This document shows, in pieces, positions 1 through 11,300 of a stretch of DNA of 64,000 bases. The first letter of the stretch is position 1, and every line of letters begins with the position of its first letter. The stretch covers positions 615,605 through 679,604 of the forward strand of contig KL197713.1 of NCBI GenBank assembly GCA_000697665.1, read 5' to 3'. The notes below the pieces were generated by a model. It did not search any database and was not told where the DNA came from. It worked only from the letters and a program-made list of their open reading frames with translations. Both the position numbers and the translations under genes were made by a program. This DNA is from Jaapia argillacea MUCL 33604. Its lineage: Eukaryota; Basidiomycota; Agaricomycetes; Jaapiales; Jaapiaceae.

Positions 1-3000
1 ACTGAACAAATATTTCAATCCATCGTCGAATCGGACTCTCATCTAGAATATCTCGTCAAGGTTTCGTACATGGAGATCTATCTGGAGCGGATACGAGATT
101 TACTAGCTCGTCAGTTCCCGTTTAACCACTCCTCGGGCTTGCCTGAACTCAGCAACTAATCTTCATTTTCCGTTGCGGCGAATTGATGCTAATTTCTAGC
201 CCAAAATGATAATCTGCAAGTGCATGAGGAAAAGTCAAAGGGTGTGTATGTGAAGGGTTTGTCGGATTATTATGTGAGCAGTACGAGGGAAGTGTATGAG
301 ATTATGAGACAGGGTGGTTCAGCCCGTATCGTTTCGTCAACCAGTGCGTCTTCCAAGTTTTCTGTTGTCTAAGTGTCTCACTTTTCGTTTACTTCTAGAC
401 ATGAACGCTGAGAGCTCCCGTTCCCATTCCATCTTTCTCATCACCCTCCAACAGAAGAATACAGACACAGGTGCTTTGAAGACGGGTAATCTGTATCTAG
501 TAGATTTGGCTGGTTCAGAAAAGGTTGGGAAGACGGGGGCTTCTGGGCAGACGCTTGAAGAGGCAAAGAAGATTAACAAGTCGCTTTCTGCTCTTGGTAT
601 GGTCATCAACGCTCTGACGGATTCAAAGGTACGCGTTTACCCAGCTCAGCATGGATGATGGATATGGATTTCAATTCATTTGTGTGGGGTTGTTCTAGGC
701 AAAACACATACCCTATCGCGACTCCAAACTTACTCGAATTCTGCAAGAATCCCTCGGTGGTAACTCACGCACGACACTCATCATCAATTGTTCACCCTCC
801 TCCTACAACGAAGCCGAAACCCTCTCCACCCTACGATTTGGTATCCGAGCGAAGACGATCAAGAACAATGCTCGCGTCAATGCCGAGTTATCTCCCATGG
901 AACTCAAAGGTCTGCTATCGAAAGCCAACGCTGCCAACTCATCGTATCAGAAGTATATCGCTGCTCTGGAAGCGGAATTGGCGATTTGGAGGTCTGGGGG
1001 ACACGTTGAGCAGGCGCAGTGGGCTACGTCTGACAAGGCCAAGTCAGGTGCTGCTACTGTCGATACACCTGCCCCGAAGAGAACGCCTCCTTCCAATGCG
1101 GCTTCTTCTTCACCGACACCTTCTGCTACGCCTGCCAGGAGTATGACGCCTGTTAATCCTGCCATCGAAGGCCTGCGAGGAGATTTGTCGATGATGGATA
1201 GCAGACCTCAGACTCCGACTGTTGTTGGGTTGGATAAGGATGAGAGGGAAGAGTTCTTGAAGAGGGAGAATGAGTTGAGTGATCAGTTGGCGGAGAGGGA
1301 GAGTGCTTTGGGTGCTGCGCAGAAGTTGGCGAGTGAGTTGAAGGAGGAGTTGACATTCCTCAAAGAGCAGGAGGCTTCTTTGTCTCAGGTACGTGGTAAC
1401 ATATGATTCTGTCAGTTTTTGTTGATTTAATGTGGGTTTGGTGTTGTAGGAGAACAAGGCGATGTCTGGACAACTTAACGATCTCCGTCTGCAAGTCGAA
1501 CGGCTCACTTATGATAACAAGGAGGGTGCGATCACGATTGATATCCTCAAGGAGCAGAACTTGGATGCGAAGAATGAGTTGGAGGATTTGAAGAAGAGTA
1601 TTTCGGAACTCAAGTCAACGCAGAAGGATGCCGCTAGTACTGACGACAAGGAGAAGAGGAAGCAGGAGAAGATGGCTTTGATGATGGCCCAGTTCGATGC
1701 GGTGAGTATTCGTTTCCTTTTTTCGTTGCCCTCATATTTAAGACCATATTTAGCAGGGTGCCTTTTCCGAGAAGGATGAGCAGCTCCGACAGATTCTCGC
1801 CAAGTTGGAGGCTATCGATTCGGAGAGCGGACTTTCGAGCATTACGGTTGAGGATCTGACTACTGTTCGGAGGCAGTTGGCTGAAGGACAATCGTTGATT
1901 CGGGACACTGTTGACAGGTTGAGGCAGAGTCAGGAGGAGAATTTGATTGTGACAAGGAGAAGGGATGAATTGGAAGGGAGGATTGCTGCGCTTGAGACGG
2001 AGTATGAAGAGTTACTTGGTACGTCCTGTGAGATGTTCGCGTTGTTGGTGGAGAATTCTGACCTGAGATTGGGAGTACAGAGAAGACTATCAATGAGGAG
2101 GAGACCAGCAACGTCGACCTCGCAGAATCAATGGCCGAGCTCAAGGTTTGCATTTTTGCTCTTTCCTCCCATCATCCTGACATTTCCCCTTCGTAGAACA
2201 AACTCGAGGCTCAATACGCTGCTAAGCGTGATGCTCATGTTGGGGAAGTTGCTGATCTGAAGCAGCAACTCGAGATGAAGGCGAATGAGATCCGAAGCTT
2301 GAACGCCTCAATCGAGGGACTTAAGAGCGTCAATGAGGAGCTCAAGGTATTATCTCTCCTCATTTCTTGACCTTCTCATCTTAACCTTTTGGAATTTAGC
2401 GCGCCTTCGCTGTCACTTCAGCTGGCATCGAAGGTGGCAAGAACCTGGCCGAGAGCGCTCAGGATCTAGAACGAGCACGCAAGGCAATCAATGTCCAGCT
2501 CGCCGAGTTCGATGGTGTTAAGAAGTCCTTGATGCGAGATCTGCAGAACCGATGCGAGAAGGTGGGGATGTCTTATCGCCTGACGAATCAATTATCATTC
2601 GTACTAATCGGGGCTTTCAGGTTGTCGAGTTGGAGATTCAACTCGATGAAATGAGAGAACAATACAACAACGTTATTCGCAACTCTAACAGCAAGGCTCA
2701 ACAGAAGAAGATGGCATTCCTGGAGCGCAACTTGGAGCAGTTGACCCTGGTGCAGAAACAGGTGGGATGGTATCAACTCATTTACTTCCTTGCGTTGCCG
2801 ACTCTTTTTTTCGTCCAGCTCGTGGACCAGAACTCTGCTCTAAAGAAAGAAGCGGGCATTGCTGAGCGTAAACTCCTTGCAAGAAATGAGCGAATCCAGA
2901 ACCTGGAAGCTTTACTGCAAGACGCTGACCGCAGGCTCTCTGTGCAGAACCAGAAATTCGAAGCGCAGCTCCAGGCTGTCAAAGATAGATTAGAACAAGC

Positions 3001-3396
3001 CAGAGGTACGTTTCAACTTCATCGTTCTACCGGTCGTCATCTCCGCCTCACCTCCCCGTGTGCTTAGCCCAAAAAGCTGCTGCATCTTCGCCACTAAGCT
3101 TCGGCCGTATCGCGAAACCCTTGCGGGGCGGTGGTGGTTCCGCTGCTTCCTCAATCGCAAGCGGTCCCGGCGGTCTCTCAGGCGGTGTTTCTGCAAACCC
3201 TCTCGCTAGATTACAGAATGAAGAAGGGTGCGTTTCAAGTCGTGTTTCTTCCTACGTTATCTTCACTGCTCACACTTATTCTACACTATCACCAACAGGG
3301 GTGGAGGTAGGTCACTTTTGGATACACAAAGAAGGTTCATTATTCTAAAATTTTATTTCAGCCAAACGAGCGTCGTGGTTCTTCAACTCACGATGA
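1..3396 (+). CDS. Conventional kinesin (kinesin-1) heavy chain, 5' end cut by window
   Basis: Plus-end-directed microtubule motor that moves vesicles and other cargo along hyphae. The window opens inside the motor domain, after the P-loop, so ATG and Walker A lie outside. Visible are switch I (NAESSRSH, near 405-425), switch II (DLAGSE, near 503-520), the YRDSKLTR segment after 710 and a neck that runs into a long heptad-rich stalk (about 900-3000). Introns include 110-199, 344-398 and 629-698. The C-terminus reads [16 protein letters not shown], the characteristic fungal conventional-kinesin tail, with stop at 3394-3396. It is reached only by splicing through an 8-base exon at 3299-3306. The long stalk and this tail separate it from other kinesin classes. 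Identification is very secure; some middle exon boundaries are approximate. Confidence 0.95.
3299..3306 (+). other. 8-base micro-exon of kinesin
   Basis: The exon upstream ends within EEG at a GTGCGT donor. The acceptor CACCAACAG leads to only eight coding bases (GGGTGGAG), followed by a GTAGGT donor and an acceptor at 3360-3361. Only inclusion of these eight bases restores the frame and yields the conserved [14 protein letters not shown] tail. Confidence 0.85.
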
Positions 3397-4633
3397 GTTT
3401 AGCCTTGGAGGACCCTTTGACCCTGCTGGCTCCATTCCTCTCCTTCTTTCACCCTGACCGCAATACCCATCGCTGTTTGTATGTCCTGCATTGCATCTAT
3501 CATTCGTCCCTCAATCTTAATACACTCACATATACGTGGACTCCTCTGAGCGGACCTACGTACAATAGCGCGCAGTGGTGCACTCTGCTGTATTTCACGG
3601 AGTTAAGATTTATAGAGTCCGCTAGAAGTTCGGCAAGTTGACCCCTCCCGGAAGGCCAACTTGCCGGGATGTTCTCCTTGATGAGATGCCTAATAAGGGG
3701 CGACCCTTCTTCGGTAGAGACGCGCTTGACGTTCGCGAAGCGATAGCACCGAAATTGAGTTGTGAAATCTCTTGATCCCCACTCTTCGCGACTTGAACAT
3801 CCTGCTGTTGATCGACTTCATGGAGCCCAAGCCGCTGCAATCACTACTTCCAACTGTAGGTCTCTGGCGACTAATACTGGGCTTGATACAAGCGACCGTA
3901 ATATGGGGGGACTAAGCAAGTGTGCTGACGTCTATGGCGCTGCGTCTATGATCGAGAGGCGGAGGCAAAATTCTTTGTAGAACGTCCAGAAGACCAAGAG
4001 CGCGAGCAAGACTTGCCATTTATTGACGTTGCAGGGGCGACGGCGAAGCCAACGTCTCCGTTGGCATTAGCGTTTCAACGGGATCAAATTAGGTTACATT
4101 CTTCTTTCGGTTCAAAAATTCAAAAATTCTCTCTCTCCGGAGCGACTGCTACGCTCACCCTGGCTTGAGAGCGCTGTACTTGTTAATTTCTTAATTCCCT
4201 CTTAATCCTCAGAGGTCGTTCGATCGCGGTACTCCGACCTTGACCTCCCAGGACGACCCTCCGAGCTCCCTACGTATCATAGCGTGAGTTCTGTTTGGGC
4301 TGTACATGACACGCGCGTTCGGCCAGACAACCGATGCAAAGCAAGTAAATTCTTACGCACTCAAGGCAGTTGGTCATGCGTCTGAGGCGATTCCCTCCAT
4401 CCTGACGCGTGTAGTGGATATATGTTGCGGTGTCTTTGTGTCTTTTTACCTACTTTCTTACCTTTCTTTTGGCCGGTGACTGACGACGGCTTTCCTTCCC
4501 GTTGTTTAGTATTGTCCAAAGCTTGAAAATACGCGTATTGCGTCTATATAATCTTCTTTAGTACTTCTTGGTGAGTCCTCGTGTTCGACCTGCGTTGGCA
4601 AGTTTCTGAACAGGTGTCCTGGTAGAAGTTCCA
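3397..4633. other. Intergenic region, kinesin 3' side to PUF 5' side; contains hairpins
   Basis: No open frame here has splice partners or recognisable protein similarity. A perfect 10-base inverted repeat (CGGCAAGTTG at 3631-3640, CAACTTGCCG at 3657-3666, 16-base loop) lies about 235 bases past the kinesin stop. A second, 7-base stem with a 4-base loop is at 4048-4065 (GCCAACG / CGTTGGC). The right half is pyrimidine-rich and probably holds the promoter and 5' leader of the Pumilio gene. Confidence 0.5.
3631..3666. repeat. Perfect 10-base inverted repeat downstream of kinesin
   Basis: CGGCAAGTTG at 3631-3640 and its exact reverse complement at 3657-3666, separated by 16 bases. In RNA it would form a strong G+C-rich hairpin. 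It may be part of the kinesin 3' UTR or of an unannotated small RNA. Confidence 0.7.
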
Positions 4634-7600
4634 ATGTCGTCTAATCAGGACCCCTCGTCGCGGAAGCCTTCAGGTTCCTCAACGCATTCCGCTGGTTATT
4701 CCCCTTCCAGCTCGCCGAGCAACGTATGTGCTCATCACTCCCAACCTTCCCGAATGTTGGCTCACACGACGCGTCCTTTGTTACTGAAAGGCGCAATCTC
4801 AGAGGAAGCTGAACCCCGCATCAGCCGGCAATATGTTTGGGGTTGGGATGGGCGCTACTGGAACGATAAAGGGTTTAAACTCAGGATGGCAGGTCCGTTG
4901 ATTTTTTCTTGGCGCTTGGATTTTGTTTACAGTCCAGCAGGTTTGGGGTAACGCCACACCTACCTCGAAGCGTAACGCCTCCATATCTTCCGCTGCCAGC
5001 ATCCCGGACCAAGCCGAAGCACATTATCGTGCTAGCATTGGGGAAACTTGGAATAACACCAGACCAGCGGGCGCTTGGGACGAAGTGAACAGTAGCCCAC
5101 AGAAGAAGGACATGTCGCAGTTGGTGAGTACCACTCGGCGTCACATTTGATCCTCCGCTGTCCTTCGCTGGGCCCCCCATCAAGACACGTCCCCCAACCC
5201 CCCTTATCCATCCCCTTTTCGTCCATCGAGTCCATTAGTTACTGGACCGAACTTGTGGTCGGTTTTACTCATCACGATTTTGACTGCTAGGATGATCGGC
5301 CGTCAAACTTGGCCAAGGCTGGACAATTTTCTCCTCAACGTTTTGACAGCAGTCTGGGAATGGACCCTAATGCCACTTCCCGGTACTCTAGTACCATGTC
5401 TCCGTCTAAACAAGGAGGCTACAACTCGAACTCTTCGCCTTTCTCGGGACAACAACCCATGTTGCATGGATCCACTTCTGGGCCTAGTTACGACTCGAAC
5501 CAAACATCGTCGATGGTTGAGAACGAACTGTCGATGGCTCTGCGTGGAATGGCCGTAGAAGATGACTACGGAGTAGCACAACATGCTCAATATCGTCAGG
5601 CGAATGCTTCGCAGCCAGCGAATCAGTCTCGGGGTGCGATACCCCAGATACGATTGGCCCATCCAATGCACCAGGGAGGCGTACAATATAGTGGGTATCC
5701 ACAATCGGATTACTCCGCTTATTATCCCGCGTCGCCAGTTGGTCAAGCGGAGTACTCGTATGGGTATGCTAATCCTTCGGATCCCTCGCTTTATGGATCT
5801 GCTGGAGCCATGGGATCAGCAACGTCTCCAACAAGCATGTATCCTGGTGTCAGTCCATTCACTCATGTTTTGATGTACTCCGGCTCACACATTAATAGTC
5901 GGGACTCTTTTATGATTACTCTGGAGCTGGTCGTCCGCCAGCGTCTCAATTCTTCTACCCCACTCATCAGGCCATGTTATATCAAGTTCCTCCCAACGTA
6001 TCGCCAATGGTAACCCCACAGCTGGCTCATGCTGTGCCCGCTACGCTTTCTGACAAGAAACGCGAAATGCAGGTATGTTTTCGTATTCCTCGCGTTTGCG
6101 GATGAACTCCGAGTCTCACCTGGTCGTCCAGTACAATTTGCAACAGCAGATGGGCTCCCAAAGTATGATGTATCCTGCTTTGCGGTCTACCCCTTCTCCA
6201 CATTCTCCGGGATATCCAACTGGCATGGACTACTCAGCCCAAATGCCTGTAATGATGCCCGGTGCGAATATGTACGGTCCCCAGACGATGCATCTGTACC
6301 CCCAAGGCAACCGTCCAAGTCGCCGGGGAGACGGTGAGTCCGCGGTGGCACTACGTAGCCCGTTATTGGATGAGTTCAGAGCGAACAAGACTCGAAAATG
6401 GGAATTGCGGGTACGCCTCCGACTTTCATTCAGTGATATCAGCATTCACGTATTTTCTCCAGGACATTGCAGGCTATATTGTCGAGTTCAGCGGTGACCA
6501 GCACGGCTCCCGGTTTATCCAACAGAAGCTAGAAACTGCAAGCAGTGAGGAGAAGCAGAGTATCTTCGACGAGATCGTTCCTTCCAATGCACTCCAACTA
6601 ATCCAGGATGTGTTTGGTAACTATGTGAGTGGCTCGATTTTGTATTGCAGTTTTGGTACTCACTGGATGTGCAGGTCATTCAGAAATTGTTTGAGCATGG
6701 AACGCAGGTCCAAAAGTCATTGCTAGCTAGCACCATGGAGGGTCATATTCTTCCGTTGTCATTGCAAATGTATGGCTGTCGGGTTGTTCAAAAGGTAGTC
6801 AGTCGATTCGGCTTCTGCGTCCCGGCGATTACTGACACTTCATGTTTAGGCTGTGGAGTATATTCTCCCCGACCAACAGGTAACATTTGTGAATGAGCTC
6901 GAGCCACATGTGATGAAGTGCGTAAAGGATGCGAACGGCAATCATGTAAGTGCTTTGTCTGGCTCCCGCCGCGCCACTCTAATCACTTTCTCGTAGGTCA
7001 TTCAAAAATTGATTGAGCGTGTGTCCCCGGATCGCCTCGGATTTGTCAATTCGTTCCGCGGCAACGTCTATGAGTTGTCAACCCACCCATACGGCTGTCG
7101 AGTACTCCAGAGGTGCTTCGAGCATCTCCCAGAGGAGCAGACACGACCCTTGCTGGATGAGTTACACAAATACACAATCAATCTCATGCAGGATCAGTTT
7201 GGGGTGCGCACCGACCTCTCATCCCTTCATCTGGCAGTTCTGATAGTCTTTTCAGAACTACGTGGTGCAATTCGTTCTGGAAAATGGACAACAGCAGGAC
7301 CGAAACCTCATCATCTCCAAGCTCCGGGGACAGATGTTGAATATGTCCCGGCACAAATTCGCTTCCAATGTTTGCGAGAAAGCCCTCGTTACCGCAGATC
7401 CTGACAGCAGGCGGCAGTTGATTGAGGAGATCATGACCCCTAAACAGGATGGCGTTAGTCCCGTCGTCACCATGATGAAGGATCAGTTCGCTAGTGAGCC
7501 CATCATTGTCGCCTCTGGCTCGTTCGTGCTGACAACTCTATAGACTATGTCCTCCAACGGGCGCTTACTGTCGTCGAGCCTGATCAGAAGGAGGCTTTGA

Positions 7601-7848
7601 TTGGTAAAGTCAGGCCCCAACTAGTCAATATGCGTCGATACTCTAGCGCCTACAGCAAACATCTTATTTCCAGTAAGTCTAGCATCTCGCATTCTTATTA
7701 TTTCTTATTTCTTATGGATTCTTCAGTCGAGCGTCTGCTGGATCGAATTACCCTGTCAACCGCCTCGCCAGAAAAGCTGCCTTACGGAGGGCGCGAACAC
7801 TCATTGCCATCGTCCGAACCTTCACACCCTAGAGAACATTCCTATTAA
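4634..7848 (+). CDS. Pumilio/PUF-family RNA-binding protein
   Basis: Cytoplasmic sequence-specific mRNA-binding protein; PUF proteins usually repress translation or promote mRNA decay by binding 3' UTRs. Start ATG at 4634 opens a Ser/Gln/Tyr-rich low-complexity N-terminal half with many small exons. The Pumilio homology domain runs from about 6460 to 7760. Eight PUF repeats are readable, with RNA-contact triplets S-R-Q, N-Y-Q, C-R-Q, N-H-Q, C-R-Q, N-Y-Q, S-N-E and N-Y-Q, the same order as in human Pumilio. Repeats are joined across introns such as those after DVFGNY and after QDQFG. The last exon ends RLLDRITL plus a short tail, stop 7846-7848. Family assignment is secure; exon edges in the low-complexity half are less so. 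Confidence 0.94.
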
Positions 7849-8343
7849 TCTCTGTTCCTTCGCACCGCAACTGTCTTCATCACTCTACACTAGGATATTA
7901 TCATCGCACTTAACGGACTTCACCGCAATCTCCCACTCCCCCATGTCCATCGCTGGTTATCTTTAATGACGCTCTTTCATTCATTGTCTGATACCTTGCT
8001 CTCCTTCCGATGTCGGTATTTGTTGTTCTTCGCATTTGCTTCTGCTATCGTACAAGATTTTCTCTTTAGTTCCACTCAGTCTCATTACACTACATAGTGG
8101 TGCTGTGCCATGTTTACGCAGAGGTTGGAAGCATAATGGTCAGATTCCGCCAACCAGTGGTCAGATTTGTCAAACAACAAACCTCGTCAAACACATTCTC
8201 AAATCACCAGGTGCCGTTACTCCCGGCGTCATCGAAGCCCCCGTAATGTCGACGTGTTACTTGGCTTAGAGTTTTCGGTACACCATCGACAATCCACATC
8301 CACACGACCGTCTCGAGTTTCTCGTGCTTGACTTCAGCCCACC
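7849..8343. other. Intergenic, PUF 3' UTR and SEC16 promoter
   Basis: About 495 bases with no credible coding exon. It is pyrimidine-rich, as expected for a fungal 3' UTR followed by the promoter of the next co-directional gene. The bases just before the SEC16 ATG (cagcccaccATG) are a reasonable fungal start context. No hairpin or repeat stood out. Confidence 0.5.
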
Positions 8344-11300
8344 ATGACCTCCGTCGAGGTTGAGGCAGCAGCTTTGCTTTTTGGCTCTAGTGACACGTCT
8401 TCCGACCCCTTCAGTGCAGTCATAGGCACCAATGACGGGGAGCCTACCTCCACGACTCAGACTTTTCTTGACTATCACTCCGCTGATTCTGCTGGTGCGG
8501 GTGACGATGCTGCTGGCTTGTTTCCCTCCAAAGTATCGACTTCCTCTCATGAGACACTCGGGGAATACGGCAATTGGACCAATGAATCGTCAAATGGGAC
8601 GTACGAGTCGTTTGGAAACCAGTCAGAGAGCGCAACGGAGGGTGGGGCAGAGCAATATAGTTATGGAGGACAAGATTGGTATGAGGAAAACGGTCAATGG
8701 TATAGCTATGATGCCAAAGCTGCCACGGATGGTACGTTCCGGCATGCCTACACATTCGTCTAGCCTCTGAACTCCGGTCCTCTATCTAGCGCCAGATAAT
8801 CACGACACTGGTGGATATCGTCATTCCCCTAACGCTCACGTGCAGGATTCATATGCTACAAACACATGGGAGCCTGCCCCCTCAACGTCAACAGGTGTTC
8901 ACGACGGTGGGCACGAGGCACAGTACGCTTACTCCTACGATCCATATAAGCCAGCACCTTCAGCTATCGGTAGTGGGGTGTCCTCGCCTCCAGTTGCTTC
9001 ACCCACCACCTCCATGTATGACCCGTACCAACCCGTCTCATACACCCCGGCATATGCACCTCCCCCAGCCGCTGCTGCTTCAACATACCAGCCAACCAGC
9101 CAACCAGCCCCCAGATTCACCTCGTACGCACCTACGTCAATTCCGACCAGCAGTCGACCAGCAGCCCCTACAGCAGTTATCCCACCACTGCCACCTTCCC
9201 CCAAAACAATCGCCCCTTATCGTCCCAAGACGTTAAACGCTTATGATCCCCCAATTCCTGCCACGAAACCACGCTATCGCACTACATATCACGCAGCTGC
9301 TCAGCAACCCATCTCACCACCTGCTGGCCAAGTCGATCCATATCATTCTCCTTATCCTAACCTGCAAAACCCTCAAATAGCAGCAGCAGGTTTCCCAACG
9401 GCCCCAGGTGTTGTCAATAATACGCCAGCCCCTCCGCCTGCTCGCAGAGGCGTTATCCAGACGTCCCCCAATTCTGGGTATAGGTCATCTCCGCCTCCCG
9501 CTGCATCTATTCCTGCTGCGACTCCTGTCGACGGGCCTTGGGGATCAGAAGTCCGTCGGTCGGTCGGTTCTCCCCCCCTTCCCCCTGCCTCCAATTATTC
9601 GCATTCATCTCATAGCCACATTTACAATGGCACTTCCCATTTCAACGCAGAGCAATCCACTTCGATCACTCCTCGAGTTGAAGCACTACCAATCACCGAT
9701 CCCTATGAGGATGGGGATCCGGAGCTGCTAACGCATTCTCAAAATATGTCATGGGGACAAGCCGATTCCGCCGTCTTCCCCGCAGAAGCGCCTGAGATTG
9801 ACCCGGAGGGAGGTGGGTTACAAGGCCCTTTTTCATCCACTGAAAATATCGGTATCTCTCGTTCCGCCTCCCCCGACAAGGTGTCAGCCACCAAATCATG
9901 GTCTTATTCGCAAGGGGGTAGCGTGAATTCGTATGAAAGGCCCGCTTCACGGGGGTCATCGTCATCCCCCATCAGTCACCGCGGACTTCCTCCCGCTAGC
10001 AACTACAAACCAGGTTCCCGTGTTTCCTCCCCTTCACCCTTGGCTTCTGCGAAACCTCTCGTGGACTCCTATGTCCCTCACATGCCCCCCCATCGATCTG
10101 GCTTCCATTCGTATGACAGGGTAACCCGGATAGCCTCACCTCCATCCGTCGTTCAACCATCCCACAATGGACACCCGGCTGCTCTACCAAACGCACAAAG
10201 AGCGTCCCCGTCTGGTCCAGCGAGGGTAGCGTCGCCAAGTGCATCTTCTGTCAGATCTTTGACGGGATCACTCGGACACATTGTGGATCCCTATGCTCCG
10301 TCGAAGCAGGAAGGCCGGCTACCCCCTGTTGCCCAACCCCCTGTGGCGAATGGCGCAGCGTCGATGTCATCGCCTGCTCCTGCGACCGATCCCTACTCGC
10401 CATCTCAACACACCGGAAGGGAAAGGAGCGAAACCTCCTACTATGGAGACCAATGGACATCGCCGTATCGAGTAGCTCAGGAGAGCAGTGTTATTCCGAC
10501 GACACAGCTTCCCAATGCTTACGGGGCTGGACAGGAAGTCCTTCTTAAGGCTCCAACGTATGGCGCTTATGCACCATCGCCATCTCTGCTTGGGACCAAT
10601 GATCCGTTGGGTAGGACGTCTGCTCGGGTACCCGTAATCAGTTGGGGCTTCGGGGGCAAAATTGTCACATGTTTCCACAAGCTTCCGACAATGAGCACCG
10701 GGTTTGACGTAGCTCTTTCGTCTCGACCTTCGACTTCGATTAACATTGAGGTCCTGCACAATGTCATCCCGGAGTCTCAATTGGACATAGTGGCGCCGTC
10801 GTATCCGGGCCCACTATATTGTGATCCGGGGAGCCCTACGACCACAAGCCTTGTCCGCACTGCGGTTTCTCAATCCAAGGGCAAAAAAACTCGAGTCTTG
10901 CAATATCTAACCGAACGAGAAGATGAACTATCCAGAGGGGTTGGATATTTGAGCTCAGGTACCGCTGAGCGTCGGCAGACGGAGGGGAAGCTGGTCCTTG
11001 TCAGGTTGCTTCGTATCATGGTCGAGAATGATGGCCGCTTGTCTGGGAGGTAGGGAAGCTCATATTTTCCCGACCAATTATCCTCACCTTTTCTCACCAG
11101 CCCTCAAATCGATTCAGCTGTTCGGGCTGCTCTTGTCCCGCGACTCAGCGCTACATTATTAAGCTCCTCCTCCGAAGCTAATGTCTCTGCCACGGACCTA
11201 ACTGGTCCATATCCAACAATTGGGATATCCATTTCTGAGACTAGCGAGACTCCTATCGCCACGTATTCAGTCCAGCCCTCCACGCTCGATCGAATCCAGG

